A stretch of 64,000 bases of DNA from CAYHSR01 sp043821725 (GCA_043821725.1 JBDRCM010000006.1:62001-126000); one strand, 5' to 3'. Positions 43,901-52,521 are shown, numbered from the stretch's first letter. Notes: generated by a model from the letters alone, not told the origin. Made by a program: numbers and translations.

Positions 43901-44095
43901 GTGCCATTGGAGAAAAATGATGACAGATCGGTTGTACAACCGCAAAATTACAGGGCTTCAATAGATAACCAACCGGCTCAATCGACTGATGCAAAAAAAA
44001 CCAATATTGATTTTTCTGATCCAAGCGCCGACAAAATACAGGATGCAGACAAATTAAAAGATTTGAAAAAAGAAGATGAAAATATTTTTGGATGA
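40937..44095 (+). CDS. Fibronectin-III / poly-proline membrane surface protein
   Basis: Protein of 1052 residues. A signal peptide covers about 1-28. Three fibronectin-III-like domains follow (about 55-145, 147-240 and 242-340). Next come a thrombospondin-type-3-like calcium motif (NNNIDDDGDGLTDCADPDC, about 350), a run of 19 prolines (about 378-396), and a second calcium motif (DTIDNDNDGLTDYPYDPGC). A beta region with a carboxypeptidase-regulatory-like domain lies near 545-630. Hydrophobic segments at about 695-735 and 870-905 separate two further carboxypeptidase-regulatory-like domains (WGVVYNTLTKLPI and WGVVYDKTNRKPL). It is probably a rigid cell-surface stalk; ligand and topology of the last domains are unclear. 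Confidence 0.85.
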   Translation: MTTHKIKKFIIITAVLAGAFFCWSNAFSSDQNITVDMAVPQQTVGPPPPPVDNPPIISNVVITTSATTATTTWTATDDNGISSVLYDYGIDTTYSQSGAVSGSYQSVITGLSPNTLYNYRITVIDTAAHTRTATGTFQTEIQTQVPDTTPPVVSNLQVITGITSTTITWLTDEPANSQLDYYRSPTNKLSVINSNLLTSHKVKLNNLVPNTTYFYEIYVSDTFGNTYGTNVFSFTTNPDTIAPPNVQNIQLSTSTNAINISWENPLTVTVPDFSYVRVMRTTLAPATSPSQGNLKYSGAGQSAVDNNFSYNTVYYYTIFSFDTSNNNSTGASKSINYIKISIPPPLNEICNNNIDDDGDGLTDCADPDCVNSLLCIIPPPPPPPPPPPPPPPPPPPGSTISQCQDTIDNDNDGLTDYPYDPGCTSAEDDDEYNPAKSTIPEFAKIKINQINFYAANSLIKLTPVNSNVSGIVNFNLSIKIPASQLPSTPSSTYITVQGTKHNLVLDNNNNYATTVSFPQTSLLDAYLEIDYGSGQFDSVSFQISGIQFGTITGEKNQPLSQANAYLYTKDKNLIDLSVYGQQNPYITSANGSYGWMVPNGQYYIVVKKNGYYDRQTPVFTLTNNIVNQNISLIIKPEKMKDVIDLNKPIAENIKNVAKNISSQANAVTKRIMQTGKDTIANVQEIVDNPAIEEITQKVVVPATVGIIAISIAPFLTWGEVLPLLRLLFLQPLMLLGWRRKKKWGVVYNTLTKLPIDLAIVRLFNADTNKLVQTRVTDKQGRYFFIIKAGKYRLEVNKKNFVFPSSLLAKYENDGERIGIYHGEIMRASSNDAVVTSDIPLDPVGEHKKPTRLVWNKIGRSFQNWIGALGIIVTSISLYITPKWYIALFLVLHIALYIMFQRLSILASPKSWGVVYDKTNRKPLGKTVARLFNARFNKLISTQVTDRKGRYQFLAGDDKYYVTYEKMDYRTRKADFDLKGKKGGAITIDVPLEKNDDRSVVQPQNYRASIDNQPAQSTDAKKTNIDFSDPSADKIQDADKLKDLKKEDENIFG

Positions 44096-44116
44096 TTGGA
44101 TGAACATGGCTAATCA

Positions 44117-44145
44117 TTGACAAAAAAATTTATTTGACTTATATT
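44117..44145 (+). promoter_or_regulatory. Promoter of tRNA-Ala(GGC)
   Basis: TTGACA, 17 nt, TATATT, ending 12 nt before the tRNA; the 44270 gene may share the transcript. Confidence 0.82.
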
Positions 44146-44157
44146 TATTAAGATAAT

Positions 44158-44231
44158 GGGCTCGTAGCTCAGCTGGCTAGAGCACTTGCATGGCATGCAA
44201 GGGGTCAGGGGTTCGAATCCCCTCGGGTCCA
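44158..44231 (+). tRNA. tRNA-Ala (anticodon GGC)
   Basis: A 74-nt cloverleaf: acceptor GGGCTCG/CGGGTCC with the G3-U70 alanine identity pair, D stem GCTC/GAGC, anticodon stem CTTGC/GCAAG with loop ATGGCAT, and T arm AGGGG-TTCGAAT-CCCCT. Confidence 0.95.
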
Positions 44232-44269
44232 CAAAATAACAACTACTTCCGACTAACTCATTTTTTAAT

Positions 44270-44665
44270 ATGCATAATAATTATACAGGAGTAATCGTTG
44301 AAGAAAGCCTTGAAAAAAAAGATGTATTAGAGATGGCAAAAATAGTAAAAACAAAAATAGAACCTGTTGCAGAGGGACACAAAACTCCATGGCTAAAACA
44401 ATGGACGCTGCACACTATTGAGGTACCAAAAAAACAAGCCGAAAGTATGGCGAAAAAAATAAGTTTGGCTTTAGATTCTAAATACAATTGGTATGCTGAT
44501 TTTAAAAATCATGATTTTCACTATGTCATCTTCCACAATAAAATATTTAAAGTAGATAGATCAAAAAAAGAACAGTATGATAAGATAGTCAAATATGGTC
44601 TAACCCTTGGCATACCTGATTATCAGCTGGATTTCTCGCCGGATATTAAGGAATGGGAAAGATAA
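44270..44665 (+). CDS. Hypothetical protein downstream of tRNA-Ala
   Basis: Unrecognised soluble protein of 131 residues, probably alpha/beta: YTGVIVEESLEKKDVLEMAKIV, WTLHTIEVPKKQAESMAKKIS, WYADFKNHDFHYVIFHNKIFKVDR. The Trp/His/Asp-rich middle suggests a small binding or enzyme domain, but no family motif is identifiable. It lies 38 nt after the tRNA and upstream of the ychF promoter. Confidence 0.7.
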   Translation: MHNNYTGVIVEESLEKKDVLEMAKIVKTKIEPVAEGHKTPWLKQWTLHTIEVPKKQAESMAKKISLALDSKYNWYADFKNHDFHYVIFHNKIFKVDRSKKEQYDKIVKYGLTLGIPDYQLDFSPDIKEWER

Positions 44666-44669
44666 TTTC

Positions 44670-44698
44670 TTTACAAACACGTCCCTCTATCCTATAAT
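44670..44698 (+). promoter_or_regulatory. Promoter of ychF
   Basis: TTTACA, 17 nt, TATAAT; the ATG follows 35 nt after the -10 box. Confidence 0.78.
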
Positions 44699-44733
44699 AC
44701 GCCCATTAAATACAAGTTTAATCGCTCAACAAC

Positions 44734-45804
44734 ATGTCCCTTTCAGTCGGAATCGTGGGTCTGCCAAATGTGGGCAAGTCAACGCTATTTAATGCTTTAA
44801 CGCGCAGTGCTCAAGCAGACGCGCAAAACTATCCATTCTGCACAATTGACCCAAATGTCGGTGTTATTGAAGTGCCTGATGACCGGCTGGAAAAACTGTC
44901 TCAAATTTCAAAATCAAAAAAAACAGTGCCAACAGCAATTGAATTCGTTGATATTGCAGGATTGGTAAAGGGCGCATCCAAAGGCGAGGGCCTTGGCAAC
45001 AAATTCCTTTCACACATAAGGCAGGTGGATGCCATTGTTCAGGTTGTACGCGCGTTTGCAAATGATAAAATCACCCATGTGCACAACAAAATAGACCCGC
45101 AAGAAGATATGGATATAATTAACCTGGAATTGGTACTGGCCGACTTGCAAACAGCAGGCAAGCGACTGGAGTCCGTAAAAAAATCAGCAAAAGGCACTGC
45201 GCTTAAAGAAAAGCAAAAAGAAATCACATGCCTTGAAAAAATATTTAAACAGCTTGAACAAGGAAAACCAGCGCGTGAACTGGAATTGAATGCTGACGAA
45301 GCAATTATCGCAAAAGATCTGCACCTTCTTACCGGAAAGCCGATGCTGTATGTTGTTAATACGGATGAACAACAAGCCACCAACAGGGCTATTAAACAAA
45401 ATCCAAACGAAATTATAATATGCGCCAAACTGGAAGCCGAACTTGCAGAACTTGATGAGCAGGAAGCCAAACAATATCTTGAATCAGTCGGCATTGGGCA
45501 CACCGGACTGGACAAATTAATCAGAACAAGTTATGATCTGCTTAATTTAGCAACTTTCTTCACAAGCGGGGACCCGGAAACCCGCGCATGGACAATTAAA
45601 AAAAATACGCCGGCTCCTCAAGCGGCAGGCGTTATTCACACTGACTTTATAAAAGGATTCATTAAGGCCGAAGTTGCCAACTGGCAAGATTTTATCAATT
45701 TCAACGGATGGGCCGGTGTAAAAGAAAGTGGCAAAATGCGCCTTGAAGGAAAAAACTATCTTATCCGAGACGGGGATGTGTGCTATTTTCATGTAAGCAC
45801 TTAA
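44734..45804 (+). CDS. ychF: Ribosome-associated ATPase YchF (Obg family)
   Basis: P-loop protein that binds ribosomes and prefers ATP over GTP in studied members. It has 356 residues. Walker A GLPNVGKST is at 9-17, DIAGLVKGASKGEGLGNKFL (G3) near 73, and the altered G4 motif NTDE (instead of NKxD) explains the ATP preference. A coiled-coil insert covers about 125-195, and the C-terminal TGS domain has GDPETRAWTIKKNTPAPQAAGVIHTDF. Its 3' end overlaps the convergent methylase gene by 44 nt. Confidence 0.96.
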   Translation: MSLSVGIVGLPNVGKSTLFNALTRSAQADAQNYPFCTIDPNVGVIEVPDDRLEKLSQISKSKKTVPTAIEFVDIAGLVKGASKGEGLGNKFLSHIRQVDAIVQVVRAFANDKITHVHNKIDPQEDMDIINLELVLADLQTAGKRLESVKKSAKGTALKEKQKEITCLEKIFKQLEQGKPARELELNADEAIIAKDLHLLTGKPMLYVVNTDEQQATNRAIKQNPNEIIICAKLEAELAELDEQEAKQYLESVGIGHTGLDKLIRTSYDLLNLATFFTSGDPETRAWTIKKNTPAPQAAGVIHTDFIKGFIKAEVANWQDFINFNGWAGVKESGKMRLEGKNYLIRDGDVCYFHVST

Positions 45805-47035
45805 CAAACTTCCAAATCTCCCGCGCAACTCTTTGATTTGGACGATGATACAATAAAAATTCATGGTTATCCAACAAAGGCTCGGCTTTAAAACCGAGCT
45901 CTTTAATTTTTTCTCCAATGCTAATCCTTACCCAATCATTACTGAATTTGAATCTGGGTATAATAATCACAACAACTCCATTTTTGCATAATATTTTTTT
46001 GAATTCTCTGAAAGCCGATAAGTAAAGAGTCCCAAGCTCGCGGGTTTGCGCCTCAAGCCGCTCTTTACTTTCATTGCCTTTCAACGGCCTTCCAAGATAC
46101 GGCTCGGTTATTATGGCATCAACTGAATTTGCGCCATACTCAACGCTCGCCTTTTTAACATCAACCTGCTTAACTGAATATTTTGCCGAATTTACAGGAT
46201 AATTATTAACGATCCAATTAATATTTTCTTTGCAGTCGTCAACTGCCTTTAATGATAAATCGCTGGCAAGCAAATCAGAGTACCCAAGCAAAATCGCCTC
46301 GCTTATAATCGTCCCACTTCCGCAAAACGGATCAAGAATTGTTCCGTCTTTAATGCCTGCCAAATTTATCATCATCATGGCCAATTTGGGAGGGATCATA
46401 CCGCTGAAATCATCACGCATAGGCCGTCCATAATCCCTCTTGCTGAACTGGACAAACGGCTGAACGCAAATTGTTTTAGCTAAGGAATATCGGTTGGAAC
46501 CAATTAAGGCAATTAAAAATTCTCCTCCTTTTTCAGTAAGATGATTGTTCGCGACTACTGATGAAGACAAAGCACTTTCCTTGTTTGGCACAACGCGCAC
46601 TGATCGCCCCTTCTGCTTTAATATTTTTTTTACATTTAAAGCCAGCCGTCCTGCGTCTCTGGCGTTACGAGCGACAGATCCATAACAGCTTATTCCAAAC
46701 ACAATCTTTCCTTTAACTTCCATCAATTCTTGAGCAATCACGTTCTCAATCTCATCCCGCTTCATTTCCTGATTTATCTGCTCGGCTATCTTGATTGTTC
46801 CGCCTAATTTACTCATCCATTCATGGGCATCTATCTTTTTGGCTGTCTCCAGCTTGAGTATGCCCTGTTTAAACAACAAATCGTTTTCAATCCGACTAAA
46901 AAAAATATTTTTTTCTTTTATCTCTAAAACTGTTGCTTTGCTTAATTTAAAAAAGGCGCTGATTTCAGCGGCAGACAGCAATTTTTCTCTTCCAAGCGCA
47001 AACCAATAATTATGGAGTTTTTGTTGTTGTGCCAT
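45761..47035 (-). CDS. THUMP/Trm11-like RNA guanine-N2 methyltransferase
   Basis: Predicted SAM-dependent tRNA or rRNA methylase of 424 residues from the ATG at 47035. The N-terminal ~165 residues match a THUMP-type RNA-binding part. The methyltransferase core has ILDPFCGSGTIISEAILLG (SAM site, about residue 247) and ITEPYLGRPLKG, the variant of the DPPY catalytic motif seen in Trm11/TrmG10 enzymes. It is the last gene of the pil operon, overlapping the preceding ORF by 26 nt, and it runs 44 nt into ychF from the opposite strand. Confidence 0.85.
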   Translation of the reverse strand: MAQQQKLHNYWFALGREKLLSAAEISAFFKLSKATVLEIKEKNIFFSRIENDLLFKQGILKLETAKKIDAHEWMSKLGGTIKIAEQINQEMKRDEIENVIAQELMEVKGKIVFGISCYGSVARNARDAGRLALNVKKILKQKGRSVRVVPNKESALSSSVVANNHLTEKGGEFLIALIGSNRYSLAKTICVQPFVQFSKRDYGRPMRDDFSGMIPPKLAMMMINLAGIKDGTILDPFCGSGTIISEAILLGYSDLLASDLSLKAVDDCKENINWIVNNYPVNSAKYSVKQVDVKKASVEYGANSVDAIITEPYLGRPLKGNESKERLEAQTRELGTLYLSAFREFKKILCKNGVVVIIIPRFKFSNDWVRISIGEKIKELGFKAEPLLDNHEFLLYHRPNQRVAREIWKFVKCLHENSTHPRLG

Positions 47036-47348
47036 AAGTCGTTTTGGTTGAACCATAAATGAATATATATTTGATCGGCTGTGCAATTGGCTGTACTTTG
47101 CTCTTGCTATCTATTCTTTTCGTGATTCTATCAAATAACGGAAGATCAAGCACGTCATAATTAAGATTGGACTGCATGTTTGTTATAACAGCTGTATTTA
47201 CAATGGCTTTTTTAAAATTATCCTGCACAAAATATACGCAAAAAAACAAAAGGATAACGAATAATCCGGCAACGGATAAATTCAAAACTCTCCAAAACAA
47301 ATATCGCTTACCGACCAAACCATAATTGTCGCTATTTTTTTGAAACAT
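47010..47348 (-). CDS. Small membrane protein in pilus operon
   Basis: Protein of 112 residues with one membrane helix (about 20-42, VLNLSVAGLFVILLFFCVYFV) and a short outer domain ending in Thr-rich sequence. It overlaps the pilO stop by 17 nt, so it is cotranscribed. By position it could be a reduced PilP-like lipoprotein replacement, but it shows no lipobox or PilP motif; treat it as a pilus-associated protein of unknown role. Confidence 0.7.
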   Translation of the reverse strand: MFQKNSDNYGLVGKRYLFWRVLNLSVAGLFVILLFFCVYFVQDNFKKAIVNTAVITNMQSNLNYDVLDLPLFDRITKRIDSKSKVQPIAQPIKYIFIYGSTKTTYGTTTKTP

Positions 47349-47874
47349 ACAATCTTAAAGATAAATTCATTACAGTGGCATTAACGTATTTACTGTCTCC
47401 GACATGCTGGCTTAATTGCAACTTATCAATATTAATAAAATAGTCGGATGTTTCAATATCATGGATATAGTTAATAATATCTAAATACGACCCTAGAATT
47501 GACAAATTGATTGATACTGAATTCTCACTGCCTATTTTATCCAAATTAGATCCGATTATTTTCTGTTCCACCTTATTTTGCGAAGCAATATTTTCCAGTA
47601 ACTGTATGAGCTGAAGAGCATCTTGCGCGAAAAATTGATGGGTGACAAATGACGACGACTGCTGATCTACCTCTTCTATCTTTTTCTTAGTAACTCGTGA
47701 ACGAAGAGTTTGTTCATTTTTTTTCTCAAGATACAACCGTATATTTTGTGTATCATCAGTTATTTTTATAATATTCAACGCGGTCGGAATAATCACAAAA
47801 GTGATAATCGCTATCACGACCACTACCAACGCGCCTACTGCGATTGCCGCTTTTTTCGGTGTATTCAACTTCAT
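47332..47874 (-). CDS. pilO: Type IV pilus inner-membrane protein PilO-like
   Basis: Predicted alignment-complex subunit of 180 residues. There is one N-terminal helix (AAIAVGALVVVVIAIITFVI), a coiled coil (about 35-80) and a ferredoxin-like outer domain with SVSINLSILGSYLDIINYIHDIE, the usual PilO core. The start overlaps the pilN stop (ATGA). Assignment rests on topology, length and position after pilMN. Confidence 0.8.
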   Translation of the reverse strand: MKLNTPKKAAIAVGALVVVVIAIITFVIIPTALNIIKITDDTQNIRLYLEKKNEQTLRSRVTKKKIEEVDQQSSSFVTHQFFAQDALQLIQLLENIASQNKVEQKIIGSNLDKIGSENSVSINLSILGSYLDIINYIHDIETSDYFINIDKLQLSQHVGDSKYVNATVMNLSLRLYVSKK

Positions 47875-48398
47875 TTTATCTTTGTCTTAAATTCAAAATC
47901 AACATCGTCTTTTTGAAACAATTTTGAAACCGGCGTCTGCACCTGATCAAGCCAATCAATCTTCTTTAAAATTTCTTGAAAGGAAAGCAATCCGGCTCTG
48001 GTCTTAGCAGTTCCCTGCATTGTCAATATTTTTTCATCCCTATCAACCAACAAGGATTTAATTTTAATGTCAGCTGGTATGGAATTGATTAATTCTCCCA
48101 AACGGCCGGTTATACTTACAAAAGTCCCAGTAACTCTGTCCATGTCCTTCATAAGCTGGTTTATCTGGCCTATCTGCCGATTATAGCTTAAGTATTCCTT
48201 ATTTACTGAAATTGAACTTCCTGCCAAGTCAATAAACACATTCTGCAAAAACATCCAGCTCCACATTAGCGTTACTGCAATTAAAGCTGTGCTGAAAATT
48301 ACCATCTCCAATATGTCTTTGGTAAAAATAAATTTTACCAAATTGGTTAGGCGCTTTTTCTTGGAAACAGGAATTAAATTAAGGGATATCTGCTTCAT
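47871..48398 (-). CDS. pilN: Type IV pilus inner-membrane protein PilN-like
   Basis: Bitopic protein of 175 residues. The start ISLNLIPVSKKKR is the typical PilN cytoplasmic peptide that docks in PilM. A helix at about 30-52 and a coiled coil and ferredoxin-like domain follow. Its start overlaps the pilM stop by 4 nt. It partners PilM and PilO in the inner-membrane platform. Confidence 0.87.
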   Translation of the reverse strand: MKQISLNLIPVSKKKRLTNLVKFIFTKDILEMVIFSTALIAVTLMWSWMFLQNVFIDLAGSSISVNKEYLSYNRQIGQINQLMKDMDRVTGTFVSITGRLGELINSIPADIKIKSLLVDRDEKILTMQGTAKTRAGLLSFQEILKKIDWLDQVQTPVSKLFQKDDVDFEFKTKIK

Positions 48399-49486
48399 AT
48401 TACAAATGGTTTTTGAGCGGCGCGAAGAGCCAAGCCGATTGCCACCGCCATTTCCAATGCCTCGCCTTTCTTTCCGGGATTCTTTTTGGAAGACAAGTTC
48501 TTTAAGGGATTGCCAGGATGTGCCGCTATCTTAAGCTTGCGCGAAATCAGATTATCCAAACCAACCCATCTCGACATTCCACCGCACATGGTGATATGAT
48601 TGACTGCGTTCTGATTGCTAAAATGATCTCTGTAAAACTTGAGCGCGGATTGAAGCTCGTCAATAAGTTGGCTATTTATCTTTGTTATGGATCGCAAATA
48701 CTTTGCATTTTTACTGTTATATTTCGCACCGTTCTTTATTTTCAATTCTTCAGCTTCAATATGGCTTATTTTCAAGAACTGCTCAATGGCCATTGTTACC
48801 AATTCTCCGGAAAAATTCAAGCTGGTGCTGAACTGGATTGTATTGTTGTCATAAATAACCAAACTTGAACGCGTTGCTCCAAGATCAAGAATTGCCCTTG
48901 CCTCTCCATGATAATCTTTTGATTGAGTTATCATTGAACGCGCTAAAGATACGGCTTCTATTTCCAAAGCAATCGGAGTAAGCATAGCGCTTTCCAAAAG
49001 ATAAGTGTATGTATCAGCAGTGGTCTTGTAGATGGCGCCAATAAGCACCTGCGTATGCTTCAAATTTGCAGCGACGGCAACGACTTGCCAATTAAGGTAA
49101 ACTTCTTCAATATCAAAAGGCAGATGCTTCTTTGCTTGAAATATTATTTCATCCTCAGTCAGCCCATCAGGGTCTCCTTCCACTGTAATCAATTTAAGAA
49201 ATGTTTTTACTTCAGGCAAGCCGGCAACAACCCATGGTATTTTAATTTTAGAAAATTTTCTGTTTCCATCCGCGCCCAATATATGCAGGAGTTTTTTGCG
49301 CACAAGCTCAGGTTGCTGTATTTCACCGTTAACAATCAAACCGGCGGGCAAATCAACGATTCTTTGTTCCTTTATATTGTATCCTTTTCCCTGGAATAGA
49401 CCATTTGCCTTTAATCGAATCAGTTTGATTGACAAATCTCCTATTTCCAAGCCAAAAGCGTCTGCAAATGGATTTCTAAGTAGCAT
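48395..49486 (-). CDS. pilM: Type IV pilus actin-like ATPase PilM
   Basis: Cytoplasmic actin-fold protein of 363 residues that binds the N-terminus of PilN. The phosphate loops are visible: FGLEIGDLSIKLIRLK at the start, ARAILDLGATRSSLVIYDN near residue 200 and HITMCGGMSRWVGLDN near 295. EMAVAIGLALRAAQ near the end is typical of the family. It lies 3 nt after pilC. Confidence 0.92.
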   Translation of the reverse strand: MLLRNPFADAFGLEIGDLSIKLIRLKANGLFQGKGYNIKEQRIVDLPAGLIVNGEIQQPELVRKKLLHILGADGNRKFSKIKIPWVVAGLPEVKTFLKLITVEGDPDGLTEDEIIFQAKKHLPFDIEEVYLNWQVVAVAANLKHTQVLIGAIYKTTADTYTYLLESAMLTPIALEIEAVSLARSMITQSKDYHGEARAILDLGATRSSLVIYDNNTIQFSTSLNFSGELVTMAIEQFLKISHIEAEELKIKNGAKYNSKNAKYLRSITKINSQLIDELQSALKFYRDHFSNQNAVNHITMCGGMSRWVGLDNLISRKLKIAAHPGNPLKNLSSKKNPGKKGEALEMAVAIGLALRAAQKPFVI

Positions 49487-49489
49487 AAA

Positions 49490-50593
49490 TTAAATACTCT
49501 GCGCCAAGCTGTACATTGGCATAATAACGGCAACGGCAATGCCCGCAACAGCCAAACCCAGTATTATTATAATAACCGGCTCTATTATTATGGTAAAATT
49601 TTTCATTGTGGTATCAACCTCATTACTATAATACTCAGCCAGCTCATCAAGCATTTCTTCTGTTTTGCCGGAATTCTCTCCCACCATAATCATCTCTGTA
49701 ACCATTGGAGGAAATGATTTTGGGTAGCGCCTTAAAATCTGCGACAATGCATCGCCCTTTTTAAGGGCTTCAGCCACGGCAATCATATTTTCTTTATATA
49801 TTACATTGCCCTGCACATCAGCACATATTTTCGCCGCTTGAATAATCGGAATAGCACTACCCAACAAAGACGACATTGTCATTGTAAACCGCGCCAAGTT
49901 TATTTTTTTTATTATTTTTCCAAAAATCGGAATGCGCAGATAAAAACTATGAGCCGCCCTTTTGAATTTTGGAAGTTTAAGCAGATAATACAGTGCCACT
50001 ATTATGCAAATAATTCCAATGCCAATGAAAATTCCATAATTCTGAGCTGACTTAACAATAACAATTAAAATTCTGGTAGCCAATGGCAGTTCGGATTCCA
50101 TTTCTTCAAACATAACAACAATCTTTGGGAGAACAAAGAAAACAATTTCAATACTGATGCCGATCATGGCTACGACTATAACGGCCGGATAAAGCATTGC
50201 CCCGCGAATTTTGCTTGTTAGCTCATGACTTTTTTTCATTTGAATGGCTACCTGCTCAAGGGCTTCTTCCATTTTGCCGGCTGTTTCTCCGGCTCCTATC
50301 ATACTAACATAAATGCGCGGAAAAACTTTCGGAAACAAAAACAACATTTCACTTAATTGCTTTCCTTGCTCAACCCCTACCTTTATTTTTCCAATAACAT
50401 CCCTCAATCTTTTATTTTCAATTTCCTGGCTCAAGATGCGCAGGCCTTCAACCAAAGAAAGCCCGGCCTTTAGCATGGTTTTCAAATGGCTTACAAACAA
50501 AATTTTCTCAACCATTCTTATTCTGGTGAGATGTTTTTTTATCCAGTTATCTATTTTTTTTTCAAATGTGGTGTTTTTTTTCTCTTTGTCCAT
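49490..50593 (-). CDS. pilC: Type IV pilus platform protein PilC (T2SF family)
   Basis: Inner-membrane platform protein of 367 residues with two repeats of the T2SF domain. FVSHLKTMLKAGLSLVEGLRIL and FTMTMSSLLGSAIPIIQAAKI start the two helical domains, and three membrane segments are present (about 145, 195 and 345). MIGAGETAGKMEEAL and MIMVGENSGKTEEMLDELAEYY are the conserved glycine/glutamate motifs. It lies 2 nt after pilB. Confidence 0.94.
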   Translation of the reverse strand: MDKEKKNTTFEKKIDNWIKKHLTRIRMVEKILFVSHLKTMLKAGLSLVEGLRILSQEIENKRLRDVIGKIKVGVEQGKQLSEMLFLFPKVFPRIYVSMIGAGETAGKMEEALEQVAIQMKKSHELTSKIRGAMLYPAVIVVAMIGISIEIVFFVLPKIVVMFEEMESELPLATRILIVIVKSAQNYGIFIGIGIICIIVALYYLLKLPKFKRAAHSFYLRIPIFGKIIKKINLARFTMTMSSLLGSAIPIIQAAKICADVQGNVIYKENMIAVAEALKKGDALSQILRRYPKSFPPMVTEMIMVGENSGKTEEMLDELAEYYSNEVDTTMKNFTIIIEPVIIIILGLAVAGIAVAVIMPMYSLAQSI

Positions 50594-50595
50594 AT

Positions 50596-52323
50596 TTAAT
50601 CCTTGGTTACTCTTAAAACTTCACTTATGCTTGTCACCCCTATTTTCGCTTTTATCAATCCATCTTCAAAAATTGTAAGCATGCCGTTTTTACGCGCATA
50701 TTTTTTTATATCATCGGCAGTAGAACGTTTATTGATCTTTTCAATAAGCTCATCGTCTATTGGCAGGACTTCATAAATGCCTACCCTGCCTTTAAATCCG
50801 GTTTGCCCGCAACGCCTGCATCCTTGCCCTCTATAAAAAACCGTTTCATCAGCGCTATGACTGACTTTCTGCTTTGGCTCGTGTACATTATCTTTGAACA
50901 ATCCGCTCAACTTGTGAATATCAAACACTTTAGCCAACTCGTTTAAAGCCACCTTGTCCAGCTTATATTCCTCTTTGCAGTGCGGACATAACCGGCGTAC
51001 AAGCCTTTGTGCAATTATTATATTGCAGGTATATGCCACTAAAAAAGGCGCGACGCCCATGTCAACCAAACGGGGAAGTGTTGTTGGCGCGTCATTTGTA
51101 TGAAGAGTGGAAAGCACCAAATGTCCGGTCATGGCGGCGTGTATGGCTATTTCAGCGGTTTCTTGGTCGCGTATTTCTCCGACCATTATTATATCAGGAT
51201 CTTGCCTCAAAAATGAACGGAGTCCTGACGCAAAAGTAAAGTTAACTTTTGTGTTGATTTGACTCTGATTAATTCCGGGTATGCGGTATTCTATTGGATC
51301 TTCTATGGTTGAAATATTAACCCCCGGCTGGTTTATGATACCCAATATTGAATAAAGGGTGGTTGTCTTGCCGGATCCTGTGGGTCCTGTAACTAAAATC
51401 ATTCCATGCGGTTTTTTCATTGAGCTCTCAACCAACTTTTTCGGCTTTGCAAGAAAACCCAAATCTTCCAGTGAAAGCGGCTTAGCTCCTTCGTGCAAAA
51501 TACGCATCACTATTTTTTCACCGTCATAAACCGGAATTATGGAAACACGGAATGCGACTTTATCTTCCTGCAATTGTATCTTAAACCTGCCGTCCTGTGG
51601 CTTCATTCTCTCATCAATCTTTAAATTGGACAAAATTTTTATTCTTGCCACAATTCCGCTCTGTATATTTTTCGGTAAAGCCATTACCGAGCGTAAAATG
51701 CCGTCTATGCGATATCTCACGACAATTTGTTTTTCAGCGGGCTCAATATGTATGTCTGAAGCACCCTCATAAACTCCATGCTCCAAAATTGTATTAACTA
51801 TATTGATTATGGGAATTTCTTCAGCCGCTTTTTTAAGATCTGAATCATCCAGTCCGTCTGCAGATTCTTTAATAATTAACAAATCTTCGTCCAGCCCTCC
51901 ATGAAACATTCGCAAGGCCTCTTTAAGTTCTGCCGGGCTTGTTATATATACCTTGGGGCTAAGGCCTGTCTTGCGGCGCAAAAATTCTATTGTCTGTATG
52001 TCGGTCGGATCGGTCATGGCGAGCTTCAGCTGATCCTTTTCTTTGTCAAAAGCAATTACCTGATGAGTGCCGGCTACTGGGCCGGGAATAAGATTAAGCA
52101 CTTCTTTTTTTATTTCTCTTCCCTTTAAAGCAATATATGGAATTTCCAACTCCTTTCCTATTTTTTCGAAAAGTTCATATTCATTTATTTTATCCTCGCC
52201 TATCAAAACATCCAAAAAACTGCTACCTTTTTTATTCGCCTGCACTTGAGATGACCTCATGTCCTTACTGCCCACCATCTTATGCCTTTTTATTACTGTC
52301 TTTATTATTTTATCGGATAACAT
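50596..52323 (-). CDS. pilB: Type IV pilus assembly ATPase PilB
   Basis: Hexameric extension motor, 575 residues from the ATG at 52323. An N-terminal MshEN-type domain comes first, then the ATPase: Walker A GPTGSGKTTT near residue 320, Asp box, DPDIIMVGEIRDQETAEIA (Walker B) and the His box GHLVLSTLHTNDA. Four cysteines (CPHC and CRRC) form the zinc site. In-frame ATGs at 52347 and 52359 exist, but a TATAAT right in front of them suggests transcription starts near 52345. Prepilins and PilT are not in the window. Confidence 0.94.
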   Translation of the reverse strand: MLSDKIIKTVIKRHKMVGSKDMRSSQVQANKKGSSFLDVLIGEDKINEYELFEKIGKELEIPYIALKGREIKKEVLNLIPGPVAGTHQVIAFDKEKDQLKLAMTDPTDIQTIEFLRRKTGLSPKVYITSPAELKEALRMFHGGLDEDLLIIKESADGLDDSDLKKAAEEIPIINIVNTILEHGVYEGASDIHIEPAEKQIVVRYRIDGILRSVMALPKNIQSGIVARIKILSNLKIDERMKPQDGRFKIQLQEDKVAFRVSIIPVYDGEKIVMRILHEGAKPLSLEDLGFLAKPKKLVESSMKKPHGMILVTGPTGSGKTTTLYSILGIINQPGVNISTIEDPIEYRIPGINQSQINTKVNFTFASGLRSFLRQDPDIIMVGEIRDQETAEIAIHAAMTGHLVLSTLHTNDAPTTLPRLVDMGVAPFLVAYTCNIIIAQRLVRRLCPHCKEEYKLDKVALNELAKVFDIHKLSGLFKDNVHEPKQKVSHSADETVFYRGQGCRRCGQTGFKGRVGIYEVLPIDDELIEKINKRSTADDIKKYARKNGMLTIFEDGLIKAKIGVTSISEVLRVTKD

Positions 52324-52521
52324 AAATAATGCTGATTTATTTATCATATTATACCACAATGCAATGAATTTTATAAATAATTTAACTTTTTTTTATTATT
52401 ATATCCTTGCCATTGGTATATGATCAAAAACAGCATGGCTAAATATGGCTAGTCGTCTATCTTGTTGCTTAATCATTAAACCACTACAACAGTGCATTAT
52501 GGCTCACAACCTTTATGGATA

